DNA of 64,000 nucleotides from Mediterranea massiliensis (GCA_015060695.1 SUYA01000004.1:124001-188000); one strand, 5' to 3'. Counted from the stretch's first letter, positions 35,621-45,653 are shown. Made by a program: numbers and translations. Notes: a model not told the origin generated them from the letters alone.

Positions 35621-37633
35621 ATGAAAGCAAAAGCCTTGATACGGGCTATCTGTATCTGTATGTTGGCCTCTATAAATATACAAAAAACAGAGGCGCAAAA
35701 GGTAGATTCCATTGGTGATAAGGTTCACCAATTGACTGAAGTAACAATAAAAGCACGTCGGACACCGATGAAGGTGACAACTACGACACCGGTGCAATTA
35801 TTGGGTAAGGATGAAATAAAGAATTTGGGTTTGCAGAACATGGCTGATGCTGTACGCCGTTTTGCAGGTACCAATGTCCGAGACTATGGAGGTATAGGCG
35901 GTTTGAAGACGGTTTCTGTACGTAACTTAGGGGCTGCTCATACGGCTGTCAGCTATGATGGAGTAGTGGTGAGTAACACACAAGCGGGGCAAGTTGACAT
36001 TGGTCGTTTTTCGTTGGATAATGTATCTACCTTGTCGTTGATTATTGGACATGATGATAACTTATTGCAACCGGCACGATTGTTCGCTTCTGCCGGAGTG
36101 TTGAACATCGAAACCGAACGTCCTGTATTTGATGGGGATAAACGTAATCAGACACAGATTCAACTACGCGGAGGGTCGTTTGGATACTTTACTCCTTCGT
36201 TACGCCATTGGTATCGTTTGTCTAATCAGACTACACTAACTGCTAATGTAAACTATCTACATGCTGATGGAGGTTATCCGTTTACCCTAAAAAACGGAAA
36301 GTTGGTGACACAGGAAAAACGCATTAATAGTGACATGGAATCGTGGCAGGGTGAAGTAAATATGTTTCATACGTTTAAAGACGAAAGCGAACTGAATGCA
36401 AAAGCATATTACTATCATTCAGAGCGGGGATTGCCAGGTTCAATAGTGTTATATAACAAAGAGTCTAATGAACGTTTGTGGGATGAACACTTTTTTGTTC
36501 AGGCACGCTATAAGAAGTTACTATCCGAGAAGTGGAAATGGCAACTGCAAGGCAAGTATAACTATTCGTGGAATAAATACCAAGATCAGGGTGCCCAATA
36601 TACCGATGGTAAGCAGATTGATACCAATCGTCAGCATGAGTATTATGTTTCGGCTACATGGCTTTATACCCCTTTACCCGGTTGGCAGATAGCTTTGGCT
36701 CAAGATGGCATTGTAAATCGCCTTTACACCAACGGAGTGAATCCACCGGAACCTGTACGTTATACATCGTTGACTGCACTGAATATGCATTATCAATGGA
36801 ATCGATTGAAGATTGCAGCTTCATTGGTGGCCACCTATATAAGCGAAAAGGTTAAGAGAGGAGAAACCCCCGACGATCGTAAACGCTTGTCACCCTCATT
36901 CTCGCTATCGTGGCAACCCTGGAAAGAACATTCGCTACGTTTGCGTGCCATGTACAAACAGACATTTAGAGTACCCACATTTAGCGACTTATATTATTTA
37001 CGAGTGGGAAACACCCATCTGCGCCCCGAAAAAGCTACGGAATATACATTGGGCTTGACTTGGAGTGGTAGTCCATTTCGTTTTACCGACTACCTAACTC
37101 TAACCCTTGACGGGTATTACAACACGGTGAACGATAAAATTGTGGCCTTTCCAAGTACTTATGTATGGAAAATGCAGAATTATGGCAAAGCACGCCTTGC
37201 CGGGATAGATTTGACAATGGCTACTTATGTGCCTTTTGGAAAACAAACTGGCCTTAGCTTATCAGGTAACTATTCGTGGCAAAAAGCCATAGATGTTACT
37301 GATAAAGAGTCTAAAAACTATAAACATCAGCTACCCTATACACCCCGACATAACGGAAACGTCTCAGCTCTCTTAGAGACACCGTGGGTGAATGGAGGCT
37401 ATACAGTAACTATGGTAGGAAAGCGTTACTGTTTGGCGCAGAATATTCCTGAAAACGAGATTGCCGGCTATGCAGAACATACCGCTACTTTGTGGCGTGA
37501 GTTTAAGCTGAAGGATTGTAACTTACGTCTGCAGGCTGAGATTATTAATCTGACCGATGAACAATATGACGTGATAAAGTATTATCCTATGCCAGGACGT
37601 TCCTGGCGATTGACTGCAAGCATAATCTTTTGA
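35621..37633 (+). CDS. btuB: TonB-dependent cobalamin receptor BtuB
   Basis: A 670-aa outer-membrane receptor importing corrinoids with TonB energy. It has a signal peptide, a TonB-box-like start of the plug (LTEVTIKARRTPMKV), a plug domain (MADAVRRFAGTNVRDYGGIGGLKTVSVRNLGAAHTAVSYDGV) and a 22-strand barrel pattern ending in the terminal aromatic (WRLTASIIF). The riboswitch upstream and BtuG, BtuF and BtuC downstream fix the substrate. No SusC-type N-terminal extension is present. Confidence 0.93.
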   Translation: MKAKALIRAICICMLASINIQKTEAQKVDSIGDKVHQLTEVTIKARRTPMKVTTTTPVQLLGKDEIKNLGLQNMADAVRRFAGTNVRDYGGIGGLKTVSVRNLGAAHTAVSYDGVVVSNTQAGQVDIGRFSLDNVSTLSLIIGHDDNLLQPARLFASAGVLNIETERPVFDGDKRNQTQIQLRGGSFGYFTPSLRHWYRLSNQTTLTANVNYLHADGGYPFTLKNGKLVTQEKRINSDMESWQGEVNMFHTFKDESELNAKAYYYHSERGLPGSIVLYNKESNERLWDEHFFVQARYKKLLSEKWKWQLQGKYNYSWNKYQDQGAQYTDGKQIDTNRQHEYYVSATWLYTPLPGWQIALAQDGIVNRLYTNGVNPPEPVRYTSLTALNMHYQWNRLKIAASLVATYISEKVKRGETPDDRKRLSPSFSLSWQPWKEHSLRLRAMYKQTFRVPTFSDLYYLRVGNTHLRPEKATEYTLGLTWSGSPFRFTDYLTLTLDGYYNTVNDKIVAFPSTYVWKMQNYGKARLAGIDLTMATYVPFGKQTGLSLSGNYSWQKAIDVTDKESKNYKHQLPYTPRHNGNVSALLETPWVNGGYTVTMVGKRYCLAQNIPENEIAGYAEHTATLWREFKLKDCNLRLQAEIINLTDEQYDVIKYYPMPGRSWRLTASIIF

Positions 37634-37673
37634 TTTACAAGAATTAATTATTAACCATAAATAATATAATGAT

Positions 37674-38753
37674 ATGAAACTTAAGTCTATTTTATTTCCT
37701 GCGTTTGGCTGCATACTCTGTGGCATGACTTTTATGGCTTGTAGTGACGATTCAGAAGAACCGAAGCCTATTATTGATCCGGTTTACTATTCGTACATAT
37801 TAAATGAAGGCAGTTGGCCGGGCAACAATGCTAATATCTCCTTGTTCGACCCAGTTGCTGGTGAACTTATCCAATCAGATGTTTATCAGGCGGTGAATGG
37901 TCGTAAAATGGGTGAGTTGGCTAATGCAATGATAGAAGATGACGATCAGATATATGTAGTATTGAATGGATCGAAGTATGTAGCCCGCCTCGATGCCACA
38001 TGTAAGGAGCAAGCTCGATACACATTTGCCGAGGCCGAAGGTGCTCCTCGTTGCATAGATGTAGAAGACGGCTTTGTATATGTTACTCAATACGGTGGTC
38101 AGGTTAGCAAACTCGATGCAAAAACCATGACACGTGTAGCCACTTTCAATGGAGGTGACAATCTGGAAGGTATTGTAGCCGACGATGGTAAACTTTATGT
38201 GGCTAACGGTTGGAAAGGCATAGATACGTTTAATAACGAACTTCTTGTGATAGATGCCGAAACCATGAAGCAGACGGGTAGCATCAAGGTTGTAGAAAAC
38301 CCTGGAAAACTATATGAGATAGATGACAAAATCTATTTGTTGTCTGTAGGTAACTATGTGGATGTAGAAGCCTCTTTACAACTCATAGACCCCGCAACCA
38401 ATACTGCCAAACCCATTACTTCAGCCGACAAGATTACAGAAGGAAACGACGGTCTTATTTATGGGGTGCGATCTACCTATGACGCCGAGTGGAAACTTAC
38501 TAACAGCTTCTTTGTTTACAACCCGAGAAGCGGACGAGTAGAAGATACATCTTTCTTACGTGACGCTCCCGATTCCTTCAGTACCGTTGCCATCTATCTG
38601 TTGGAAGTTGATGAAAATACAGGCTATATTTACGTTGGTACCAGCGATTATGTCAGTACCGGTACCATCTATCAGTTCGACAAGACTGGTAAGCTGCTCC
38701 ACAAATTCGATTCCGGTGGTATCAATCCGAATACAATGATATTTATTGACTGA
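37674..38753 (+). CDS. btuG: BtuG-type surface cobalamin-binding lipoprotein
   Basis: A 359-aa lipoprotein (lipobox FMACSDD, with acidic residues after Cys that fit the Bacteroidetes surface-export signal). The rest is a beta-propeller of the DUF5074/YncE-like type: YSYILNEGSWPGNNANISLFDP, YVARLDATCKEQARY, VSKLDAKTMTRVATFNGGDNLEGIVADDGKLYVANGW, TGTIYQFDKTGKLLHKF. In Bacteroides, BtuG caps BtuB and captures B12 with very high affinity. Its place between btuB and btuF supports that role. Confidence 0.88.
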   Translation: MKLKSILFPAFGCILCGMTFMACSDDSEEPKPIIDPVYYSYILNEGSWPGNNANISLFDPVAGELIQSDVYQAVNGRKMGELANAMIEDDDQIYVVLNGSKYVARLDATCKEQARYTFAEAEGAPRCIDVEDGFVYVTQYGGQVSKLDAKTMTRVATFNGGDNLEGIVADDGKLYVANGWKGIDTFNNELLVIDAETMKQTGSIKVVENPGKLYEIDDKIYLLSVGNYVDVEASLQLIDPATNTAKPITSADKITEGNDGLIYGVRSTYDAEWKLTNSFFVYNPRSGRVEDTSFLRDAPDSFSTVAIYLLEVDENTGYIYVGTSDYVSTGTIYQFDKTGKLLHKFDSGGINPNTMIFID

Positions 38754-38754
38754 T

Positions 38755-39891
38755 ATGAAACATATTTTACTATCTGCCCATATAGTAATCTTCGTCTTGC
38801 TCTTGTCCGCATGTGGTGGCAGGAGCAAGACTTCCTATTCGCAATGGCAGGGAGATACCCTCTCCATGCGCTATGCCCACTACTTGACACTGGTAGATTA
38901 TGACGGATACACGCTGGCCGAGATACGCAATCCTTGGGATACATTACACACATTGCACACCTATTTACTGATAGACAAGTCGGCTCCTTTGCCATCTCAT
39001 CTGCCTGAAGGTACAGTGCTACGTACACCTCTTTCCAAAGCCTTATTCTATTCATCGGTGCATTGCAGCCTGTTGAAACAACTTGATGCTTTGCAAACTA
39101 TCGGAGGTGTTTGCGACTTGAATTATATCAATCTGCCCGAAGTGAAGCAAGGAGTTGCTGCCGGACAGATTGTCGATTGTGGCGATGCTACAAATCCCGA
39201 TATAGAGCAAATAATTGAACTCTATCCCGACGCTATACTGCTTTCTCCTTTCGAGAACAGCGGTGGATATGGTCGAGTTGGGAATTTGGACATTCCTCTG
39301 ATAGAATGTGCCGACTACATGGAAACATCCCCTTTAGGCCGAGCCGAGTGGATGCGATTTTACGGCCGACTGGTTGGAAAAAGTGCTCAAGCCGACAGCC
39401 TTTTTGTTGCAGTAGAAGCTAACTATATCCAACTCAAAACAAAAGCATTACAAGCACAAACCCAACCTTCTGTGATACCTGACCTGCGTATAGGTTCCAC
39501 ATGGTACATGCCCGGTGGACGTAGTTATATCGGACGCCTGTTTCAAGATGCCAACATCAATTATGCCTATGCTGACGATACCCATAGCGGTTCGGTTCCT
39601 CTCTCATTCGAGACTGTATTTGACAAGGCTGGTCAAGCAGACATTTGGCTGATACGCTACAATCGTCCCGATTGTGATATGACCTACAACGACCTATCCA
39701 CCGACTTCGCAGGATATACCGGTTTGAAGGCCTTCAAACAGCGTCAAGTATATGGGTGCAACACCGCCCATTGCCCATATTATGAGGAAATTCCCTTTCG
39801 TCCCGATTATTTATTAAACGATTATATCCGGATTTTTCATCCCGAAATAGGAGATTTGGATGATTTGCGTTATTTTTGTCCCTTGCAATGA
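38755..39891 (+). CDS. btuF: Periplasmic cobalamin-binding protein (BtuF-like)
   Basis: A 378-aa ABC solute-binding lipoprotein (signal ending LLLSACGG). It has the class III substrate-binding fold typical of BtuF/FhuD: LSKALFYSSVHCSLLKQLDALQTIGGVCD, the YPDAILLSPFENSG segment, and PLGRAEWMRFYGRLVGK as the connecting helix. The track starts at a TTG; the ATG at 38755 directly after the btuG stop is preferred. The stop overlaps the btuC ATG (ATGA). Corrinoid specificity follows from context. Confidence 0.85.
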   Translation: MKHILLSAHIVIFVLLLSACGGRSKTSYSQWQGDTLSMRYAHYLTLVDYDGYTLAEIRNPWDTLHTLHTYLLIDKSAPLPSHLPEGTVLRTPLSKALFYSSVHCSLLKQLDALQTIGGVCDLNYINLPEVKQGVAAGQIVDCGDATNPDIEQIIELYPDAILLSPFENSGGYGRVGNLDIPLIECADYMETSPLGRAEWMRFYGRLVGKSAQADSLFVAVEANYIQLKTKALQAQTQPSVIPDLRIGSTWYMPGGRSYIGRLFQDANINYAYADDTHSGSVPLSFETVFDKAGQADIWLIRYNRPDCDMTYNDLSTDFAGYTGLKAFKQRQVYGCNTAHCPYYEEIPFRPDYLLNDYIRIFHPEIGDLDDLRYFCPLQ

Positions 39892-40919
39892 ATAAAGGAA
39901 TGAAATATGGCATTGCTTTGGTCGTAGGTATTCTTCTACTATTATTGGCTAATCTGTTGGTTGGTTCGGTATCGATACCTGCCGACCAGGTTTTCCGTAT
40001 CCTCTTCTTAGACCAGGAGGGAAATAAACCAGGCTGGCATTTCATTCTGTGGGAATCCCGCTTACCTCAAGCACTTACTGCCTTGTTGTGTGGTAGCGGA
40101 TTGGCTGTATGTGGTTTGATGCTTCAGACGGCATTTCGCAATCCATTGGCCGATCCATCAATCTTAGGCATAAATAGCGGAGCCAGCTTGGGGGTTGCAT
40201 TGGTCATGTTGGGGTGGGGTGGTAGCATTACTACCGCCGGTATCTCTTTCTCTGGTTTTCTTTCAGTACTGTTGGGAGCCTTTTTGGGTGCCATGTTGGT
40301 GATGGCAATCATCCTATTTTTCTCCACGTGGGTGCATAGCAATCTGCTACTACTTATTGTGGGCATCATGATAGGTTATATCATCTCCTCAGCCATCTCT
40401 CTGTTAAACTTCTTTGCTACGGCCGAAGGGGTTCAATCATACATGATTTGGGGGTTGGGCAATTTCGGAGGTGTATCGTTGCGCCAATTACCCCTGTATG
40501 CGTTGACTACCATTGTGGGACTTATTGGCTCGCTACTACTGATAAAACCACTCAACGCTTTGCTTTTGGGTGATAAATATGCTACCAATTTAGGTATCAA
40601 TGTCCGCAGAGTACGCAATGAGTTGTTACTGGTCACCGGCTTACTGACTGCCATTTCTACAGCTTTCTGTGGCCCTATTTCTTTTATTGGTTTAGCAGTT
40701 CCCCACATAGCCCGCTTGTTGCTGGGTATGGCAAACCACAAAACACTTTTACCTGTTACCATTCTATTAGGAGCTTTTGTTGCTCTGTTATGCAATCTTT
40801 TGTGTGTGATACCGGGCGAGTCGGGCATCATTCCATTAAATGCAGTTACTCCTATCATAGGTGCCCCCGTTATTCTCTATGTCTTGCTGAATGGTCGAAG
40901 CTCTCGCAGTTTCACTTAA
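39888..40919 (+). CDS. btuC: Cobalamin ABC transporter permease (BtuC-like)
   Basis: A 343-aa FecCD-family permease with about ten membrane helices. Family signatures are WESRLPQALTALLCGSGLAVCGLMLQTAFRNPLADPSILGINSGASLG, LLVTGLLTAISTAFCGPISFIGLAVPHIARLL and GIIPLNAVTPIIGAPVILYVLL. It starts within the btuF stop. The ATPase gene btuD that normally follows is missing: the next gene is an M23 peptidase on its own promoter. Confidence 0.88.
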   Translation: MNKGMKYGIALVVGILLLLLANLLVGSVSIPADQVFRILFLDQEGNKPGWHFILWESRLPQALTALLCGSGLAVCGLMLQTAFRNPLADPSILGINSGASLGVALVMLGWGGSITTAGISFSGFLSVLLGAFLGAMLVMAIILFFSTWVHSNLLLLIVGIMIGYIISSAISLLNFFATAEGVQSYMIWGLGNFGGVSLRQLPLYALTTIVGLIGSLLLIKPLNALLLGDKYATNLGINVRRVRNELLLVTGLLTAISTAFCGPISFIGLAVPHIARLLLGMANHKTLLPVTILLGAFVALLCNLLCVIPGESGIIPLNAVTPIIGAPVILYVLLNGRSSRSFT

Positions 40920-40962
40920 AGAAAAGCGTTCAGATAGTCAATTATTTTTTTGTGTGATACAC

Positions 40963-40993
40963 TTTGCATTTAGTGGAAATATCTATAATTTTG
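40963..40993 (+). promoter_or_regulatory. Promoter of the M23 peptidase gene
   Basis: TTTG (40963-40966), exactly 19 nt, then TAATTTTG (40986-40993), 28 nt before the ATG at 41022. Confidence 0.7.
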
Positions 40994-41021
40994 TACCTTT
41001 AATTAATTCGGAAATAGATTT

Positions 41022-42227
41022 ATGTATATTCTACTATTCTTATTTTTATTCACACTTTGTGCTTGTAATGATGGTCGAGGCGAGGCAAACCAGCAGACAA
41101 ACGATTCTATTGTGGCGGAAGTGCCAATGAAGTACGGGTTACCTATTAACGACTTTGTGGTAAGTTACGACACCATTCGGACGGGCGAGACGTTGGCCGA
41201 GGTGCTGATGACGTTTGGCATGACTGCCAATCAAGTGTATGAGCTGACGCAATGTCCCGATACAGTGTTTGATGTGCGCAGATTGCGAGCAGGTCAAGTC
41301 TGTGCCTATTTGTGTGATAAAGATAGTATAGCTACACCTCGCTATTTTGTATATGAGGAGAGTCGAAAGGCATATGTAATTTTTGATTTGCAGAATAATT
41401 ATCTGGCTACACGATCCGAGAAACCGTCAGAATGGCGCGAGGCGGAGGCTGGTGGACGGGTGGAATCGTCGCTTTGGGTGGCTATGCAGGGAACTGGTGC
41501 TTCGCCCATGTTGGCAGTGATGTTGTCGCATATCTTTGGGTGGAGCATTGACTTTTTCGGGATTCAGAAAGGCGATGAGTTTCGACTGATATATGCGCAA
41601 GAATTTGTTGAAAATGAGCCATTGAATAATTATAAAGTATTAGCAGCTTCGTTTAGGGCCAGCGATAGCTTGGTGTATGCCATTCCGTTTGTGCAAGATG
41701 GTGAGGAGTTGTTTTACAATGTAAATGGACAGAGTTTGGAAGGGGCTTTTTTGAAGGCACCACTCGACTTTTACCGTATTTCTTCGAGGTTTTCGAATAG
41801 TCGGTATCATCCGGTACTGAAGCGTCGCAGGGCACATCATGGTGTGGACTATGCTGCCCCTACGGGTACACCAGTCTATGCCATTGGCAGTGGTAAGGTG
41901 ATAGCCAAAGGTTTTCAAGCAGGTGGTGGTGGAAACTATGTAAAAATACGTCATAACAGTATGTATTCTACTACCTATATGCATTTGTCGCGCTTTGCCA
42001 AAGGATTGAAAGTAGGTGATCAGGTAGCACAAAAAGAGGTTATTGGCTATGTTGGTTCAACAGGGCTTTCAACAGGGCCACACCTCGATTTTCGTGTCTA
42101 TGAAAACGGTAAACCGGTGAATCCACTGACTGTAAAGTCACAACCCAAGAAACCCATTAGTGAAGCCAATCGCGATTCTTTTGCCATCGTATGCGATTCG
42201 TTGGTGCAACGGTTACGGGCTATCTGA
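41022..42227 (+). CDS. M23-family (LytM) metallopeptidase lipoprotein
   Basis: A 401-aa lipoprotein (LFTLCACND) with a LysM-like/OapA-type region (IRTGETLAEVLMTFGMTANQVYELTQ) and a C-terminal M23 domain, probably cutting or regulating peptidoglycan cross-links in the periplasm. Zinc motifs: HHGVDYAAP fits HxxxD; the usual HxH is HLD in TGPHLDFRVYENG, so one ligand position carries Asp. YMHLSRFAKG and GYVGSTGLSTGPH are otherwise typical. Activity is likely but the HLD change deserves note. Confidence 0.88.
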   Translation: MYILLFLFLFTLCACNDGRGEANQQTNDSIVAEVPMKYGLPINDFVVSYDTIRTGETLAEVLMTFGMTANQVYELTQCPDTVFDVRRLRAGQVCAYLCDKDSIATPRYFVYEESRKAYVIFDLQNNYLATRSEKPSEWREAEAGGRVESSLWVAMQGTGASPMLAVMLSHIFGWSIDFFGIQKGDEFRLIYAQEFVENEPLNNYKVLAASFRASDSLVYAIPFVQDGEELFYNVNGQSLEGAFLKAPLDFYRISSRFSNSRYHPVLKRRRAHHGVDYAAPTGTPVYAIGSGKVIAKGFQAGGGGNYVKIRHNSMYSTTYMHLSRFAKGLKVGDQVAQKEVIGYVGSTGLSTGPHLDFRVYENGKPVNPLTVKSQPKKPISEANRDSFAIVCDSLVQRLRAI

Positions 42228-42237
42228 TTCAAAAGAT

Positions 42238-42657
42238 TTATATCATTTCATTTTGATTTGGTTTCATGAAGCGGTCGGCAAAAAGGCGGGCTGCATAACA
42301 TTCGGGTATAAATACTTTATCGATGTTCATAGCTTGTAGGATAGATTGATGAGTTTGATCTAATGCACGGGCATAGATGCTGCTTACCTTCAGTTCTTTT
42401 AAGGCTGCCACTGTGCGTAGCGAGTGGTCCATGCTTTGACCGATGGCTACCACTACGCTATCTATTTCGTGCAGGGGTAGAGCTTTAAGCGCACTACGTT
42501 CAGTGGTATCCATGATGTAGGCTACTGCTATTCGGTCTTTTATGGATTCTACACAGTGCTTGTTTATGTCCACACCAATGACATCGTGACCCTTGTCGGT
42601 CAATTCTTCGGCCAGTGTCTTGCCGAAGTTTCCTAATCCTATAATTAAATATTTCAT
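42238..42657 (-). CDS. trkA: TrkA/KtrA-like potassium channel regulatory subunit
   Basis: A 139-aa RCK N-terminal (NAD-binding) protein: MKYLIIGLGNFGKTLAEELTDKGHDVIGVDIN has the Rossmann glycine motif and the acidic end of strand 2. DSVVVAIGQSMDHSLRTVAALKEL follows. The length covers a single Rossmann domain with no C-terminal RCK_C, a short form of the family. The track start at 42849 lies inside trkH; the ATG at 42657 is right. The 14-bp gap to trkH shows an operon; together they import K+. Confidence 0.88.
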   Translation of the reverse strand: MKYLIIGLGNFGKTLAEELTDKGHDVIGVDINKHCVESIKDRIAVAYIMDTTERSALKALPLHEIDSVVVAIGQSMDHSLRTVAALKELKVSSIYARALDQTHQSILQAMNIDKVFIPECYAARLFADRFMKPNQNEMI

Positions 42658-42671
42658 GATTGTGAATGTTT

Positions 42672-44468
42672 TTAGTTTATAATTACATTGTCTTGAGGGA
42701 AGCGATATGGAGGTGTTTCTTTGGGCGGAATAATGCTCATCAGTATGGTGATAAAACCAACTCGTCCGATAAACATCAATACTGAAACCGTAACTTTGCT
42801 TGCTTCGCCCAGTTGAGGTGTGATGTTCAGGCTGGCTCCTACCGTGCAATAGGCCGACACGGTTTCGAAAAACAATCCTCGGGGCGACAAATCGGGTTCT
42901 AAGGCTACCAATGCCATGAAAAAGAACAGCATGGTAATGATAGAACCTAATATGGTGGCAGATGCGCGACGGACTGAGTCAGCAGGTATTTCCCTATTGA
43001 ACAGCGTTACACTTTTACTTCCCCGAACGACTGACAATAAGTTGGCTACGGTCACAGCAAATGTGTTTACTTTTATTCCGCCTGCCGTCGATTGTGAAGC
43101 ACCGCCAATCCACATTAAGAAAGTATATACAATCAGTGTCAACAGGGAGAATCGTGTCAGGTCAACGCTGTTGAATCCGGCCGTTCGTGTAGCTACGGCA
43201 TTGAACAACGATTGTACCAATTTATCTGTATTACTCATTCCTGTCCATGCTCCATTCCATTCAAGCAGTGCCATAAGTAGTGTACCCCCTAATATCAGTC
43301 CTATGGTCATTCGTCCTACAATGCGAGTGTTTATATTGGTTAGGTGGGTATATCGGGGTTGATGATATTGTTTGTCCGTTAGTCGTCGTATGAATCCCGT
43401 GAGATAATAGTTTGCTACCTGCTTTAGGTTTACCAATAACGGAAATCCTATACCTCCTAAGACGATGAGTAACGATATGACAAGATAGAAACCGTTATGC
43501 CCGTTCATTAGTAACGGATTACCCAAATTACCAGATAGGGTAGAGAAGCCTGCATTACAAAAGGCTGAAACAGCATGGAATAATGAGAAAAATATCTCTT
43601 CGTGTATCGTCATTCCCATCGTGGCATGTATGTTTGTCCAAATGAGAAACGCTCCGCTCAACTCTATGATGAATGTAAAGCCCAAAATACTGATCAGCGT
43701 AGATAGAAGTGAGCTAAAAGTATCAGAACCTATCATGTGACGCAGGGCAAACTGGTTGTACAAACCTGTGTTTCCCATGAAAAACAGGGCAAAAAAACTG
43801 GTAATGGTCATCACTCCTAATCCACCAATTTGTATCAACAGGGCAATAATGATTTGCCCCTCAATTGAAAAGGTGGAAGCAATATCTACCGTAGATAGCC
43901 CTGTGACGCATACGGCACTGGTAGAAACAAACAGCGCATCGGCCAATGTCAAACGGATATGTTCGTGGGTAGAGCGAGGTAGTAACAATAACAATGCTCC
44001 AAAAAAGATGATAATGGCAAATCCCACGGCCAGTAATAAAGCCGGATTGGTTTTCTTGTTGATGAAGTTGATAACCCCTCTGGATATTTCCAAAATGGCA
44101 AATATACCCAGTACACTTACGGTATAATACTTGTTGGTAAGCACTTGCCAAACCGTCTTTACCCAGGCAGTAGCATCGGGGGGCATAACCATGAATCGAG
44201 GAATGGCCGATAGGTATAAGGCTATTCCTAAAAGAAAAGTCAGGGTAAATGTCTTTCGATTTATTTCCTTGTAGCGAAAGCCCAACTGAATATTGAAAAG
44301 AAGGAAGTAGCACCACCAACTGCAGTTGTACACTTGATGAACATATTCCATTTCGTGTGCATCGAGTACAAAGCCGTAATCAACTACTGCTGCTCCGATA
44401 AATACAACGGAGATAAAAAAGATGATGTACCGTATAATTATATTAATATGTTTGGCTCTGATATACAT
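42672..44468 (-). CDS. trkH: TrkH-family potassium uptake membrane subunit
   Basis: A 598-aa K+ transporter membrane subunit. Repeated pore-loop elements are visible: SAVCVTGLSTVDIAS, SAFCNAGFSTLSGNLG, NAVATRTAGFNSVDL and SAYCTVGASLNITPQLG, the four selectivity-filter regions of the Trk/Ktr superfamily. The N terminus has extra hydrophobic helices (INIIIRYIIFFISVVFIGAAVV) before the core, making it longer than KtrB. It is first in the trkH-trkA operon. Confidence 0.93.
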   Translation of the reverse strand: MYIRAKHINIIIRYIIFFISVVFIGAAVVDYGFVLDAHEMEYVHQVYNCSWWCYFLLFNIQLGFRYKEINRKTFTLTFLLGIALYLSAIPRFMVMPPDATAWVKTVWQVLTNKYYTVSVLGIFAILEISRGVINFINKKTNPALLLAVGFAIIIFFGALLLLLPRSTHEHIRLTLADALFVSTSAVCVTGLSTVDIASTFSIEGQIIIALLIQIGGLGVMTITSFFALFFMGNTGLYNQFALRHMIGSDTFSSLLSTLISILGFTFIIELSGAFLIWTNIHATMGMTIHEEIFFSLFHAVSAFCNAGFSTLSGNLGNPLLMNGHNGFYLVISLLIVLGGIGFPLLVNLKQVANYYLTGFIRRLTDKQYHQPRYTHLTNINTRIVGRMTIGLILGGTLLMALLEWNGAWTGMSNTDKLVQSLFNAVATRTAGFNSVDLTRFSLLTLIVYTFLMWIGGASQSTAGGIKVNTFAVTVANLLSVVRGSKSVTLFNREIPADSVRRASATILGSIITMLFFFMALVALEPDLSPRGLFFETVSAYCTVGASLNITPQLGEASKVTVSVLMFIGRVGFITILMSIIPPKETPPYRFPQDNVIIN

Positions 44469-44570
44469 GAAGCATTAACGGTTATGTTTTATTAAAACAA
44501 ATGTAAATTGTTTTTTTCAAATAGTTGTTTGTAAGTTACAAACTATAACATTTAATAACTTTTTCCCAGA

Positions 44571-45653
44571 TTACTCATAATTAAAAGTCAGTTGCTTCCA
44601 TACGCTTTGTTTCCTTTCATCTTCATTACGCGGATTAGATACAGTCAACCCTATCAGACGGATGGAATGATGCTCGTACTCCACCTCTTTCAACAGTTCC
44701 TTGGCTAAAGGTAGGATTGTGTCGAGTGTGGTCAGTTCGTAGGATACGGTTTGACTACGGGTGATTTGTGTGAAGTCGGCAAACTTTATTTTCAGTGTCA
44801 ATGTGTTGCCGTAAAACTCTTTCCCTTTAAGGCGGTGTACCAATTCGGTGGCTACATGATACAATTCGATGATGATGCTCGATTTCCGGTTAATGTCTTT
44901 TTCTAACGTCTGTTCGCAACCGATGGATTTGCGTATGCGAACAGCTTCTACTGGTCGTTCGTCTATGCCTCGTGCAAAGTCGTAATATACTTTCCCCATC
45001 TTTCCGAAGGCTCTTGTTAATCCGCCTAACGAGTATTTACGCAGATGCTCGCCTCGATAGATACCCAGCTCGTGCATTTGTCGGGCGGTTACGGGACCGA
45101 CTCCCCAAAAACGTTCGATGGGCAGGCGGGCAATGAAATTGAGGGCTTGGTCGGGATGTATGGTACAAAGTCCGTTGGGCTTGCGATAGTCGGAGGCTAT
45201 CTTTGCCAGGAATTTATTGTAAGATACGCCTACCGATGCCACTAAGTTCAATCGCTCACGAATCTTCTGCTTAATCTCCTTACCTATGTCCACGGCCAAG
45301 GTTATACCTGGTTTGTTCTGGGTTACATCCAAGAAGGCTTCGTCTAACGACAAAGGTTCTACAAGATCGGTGTATTCGTGGAATATCTGATGTATCTGTG
45401 CCGACACCTCTTTATATACCTCCATTCGTCCGGGTACGAAAATCAGTTCCGGACAGAGCTTCTTGGCCTTCAGCGACGACATGGCCGAGCGCACACCAAA
45501 TTTCCGCGCTTCGTAACTGGCTGCGGCCACTACACCTCGTTCTTCGGCATGCCCCACGGCAATGGGTTTGCCCCGTAAGTCGGGGTTATCGCGTTGTTCT
45601 ACCGAGGCGTAGAAGGCGTCCATATCTATATGTAATATCTTTCGTTGCTTCAT
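44571..45653 (-). CDS. dinB: DNA polymerase IV (Y family)
   Basis: A 360-aa error-prone translesion polymerase. Motifs: ILHIDMDAFYASVEQRDNPDLRGKPIAVG (catalytic Asp), the YEARKFGVRSAM element, VEPLSLDEAFLDVT (SLDEAFLD) and VASVGVSYNKFLAKIASDYRKPNGL; the little-finger domain follows, ending QLTFNYE. No beta-clamp QLxLF-type tail is clear. The TTG track start is replaced by ATG 45653; the -7 TATCTTTG (plus-strand 45663-45670) would leave a leader of only a few bases. Confidence 0.95.
   Translation of the reverse strand: MKQRKILHIDMDAFYASVEQRDNPDLRGKPIAVGHAEERGVVAAASYEARKFGVRSAMSSLKAKKLCPELIFVPGRMEVYKEVSAQIHQIFHEYTDLVEPLSLDEAFLDVTQNKPGITLAVDIGKEIKQKIRERLNLVASVGVSYNKFLAKIASDYRKPNGLCTIHPDQALNFIARLPIERFWGVGPVTARQMHELGIYRGEHLRKYSLGGLTRAFGKMGKVYYDFARGIDERPVEAVRIRKSIGCEQTLEKDINRKSSIIIELYHVATELVHRLKGKEFYGNTLTLKIKFADFTQITRSQTVSYELTTLDTILPLAKELLKEVEYEHHSIRLIGLTVSNPRNEDERKQSVWKQLTFNYE

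Noticed and set aside
40920-41021. Search for btuD after btuC
   Set aside because: No Walker motifs occur in any frame; the stretch holds only the promoter of the M23 gene.
42658-42849. N-terminal extension of the TrkA ORF
   Set aside because: The extra 64 residues overlap trkH and are out of frame with any family; the natural start is the ATG at 42657.
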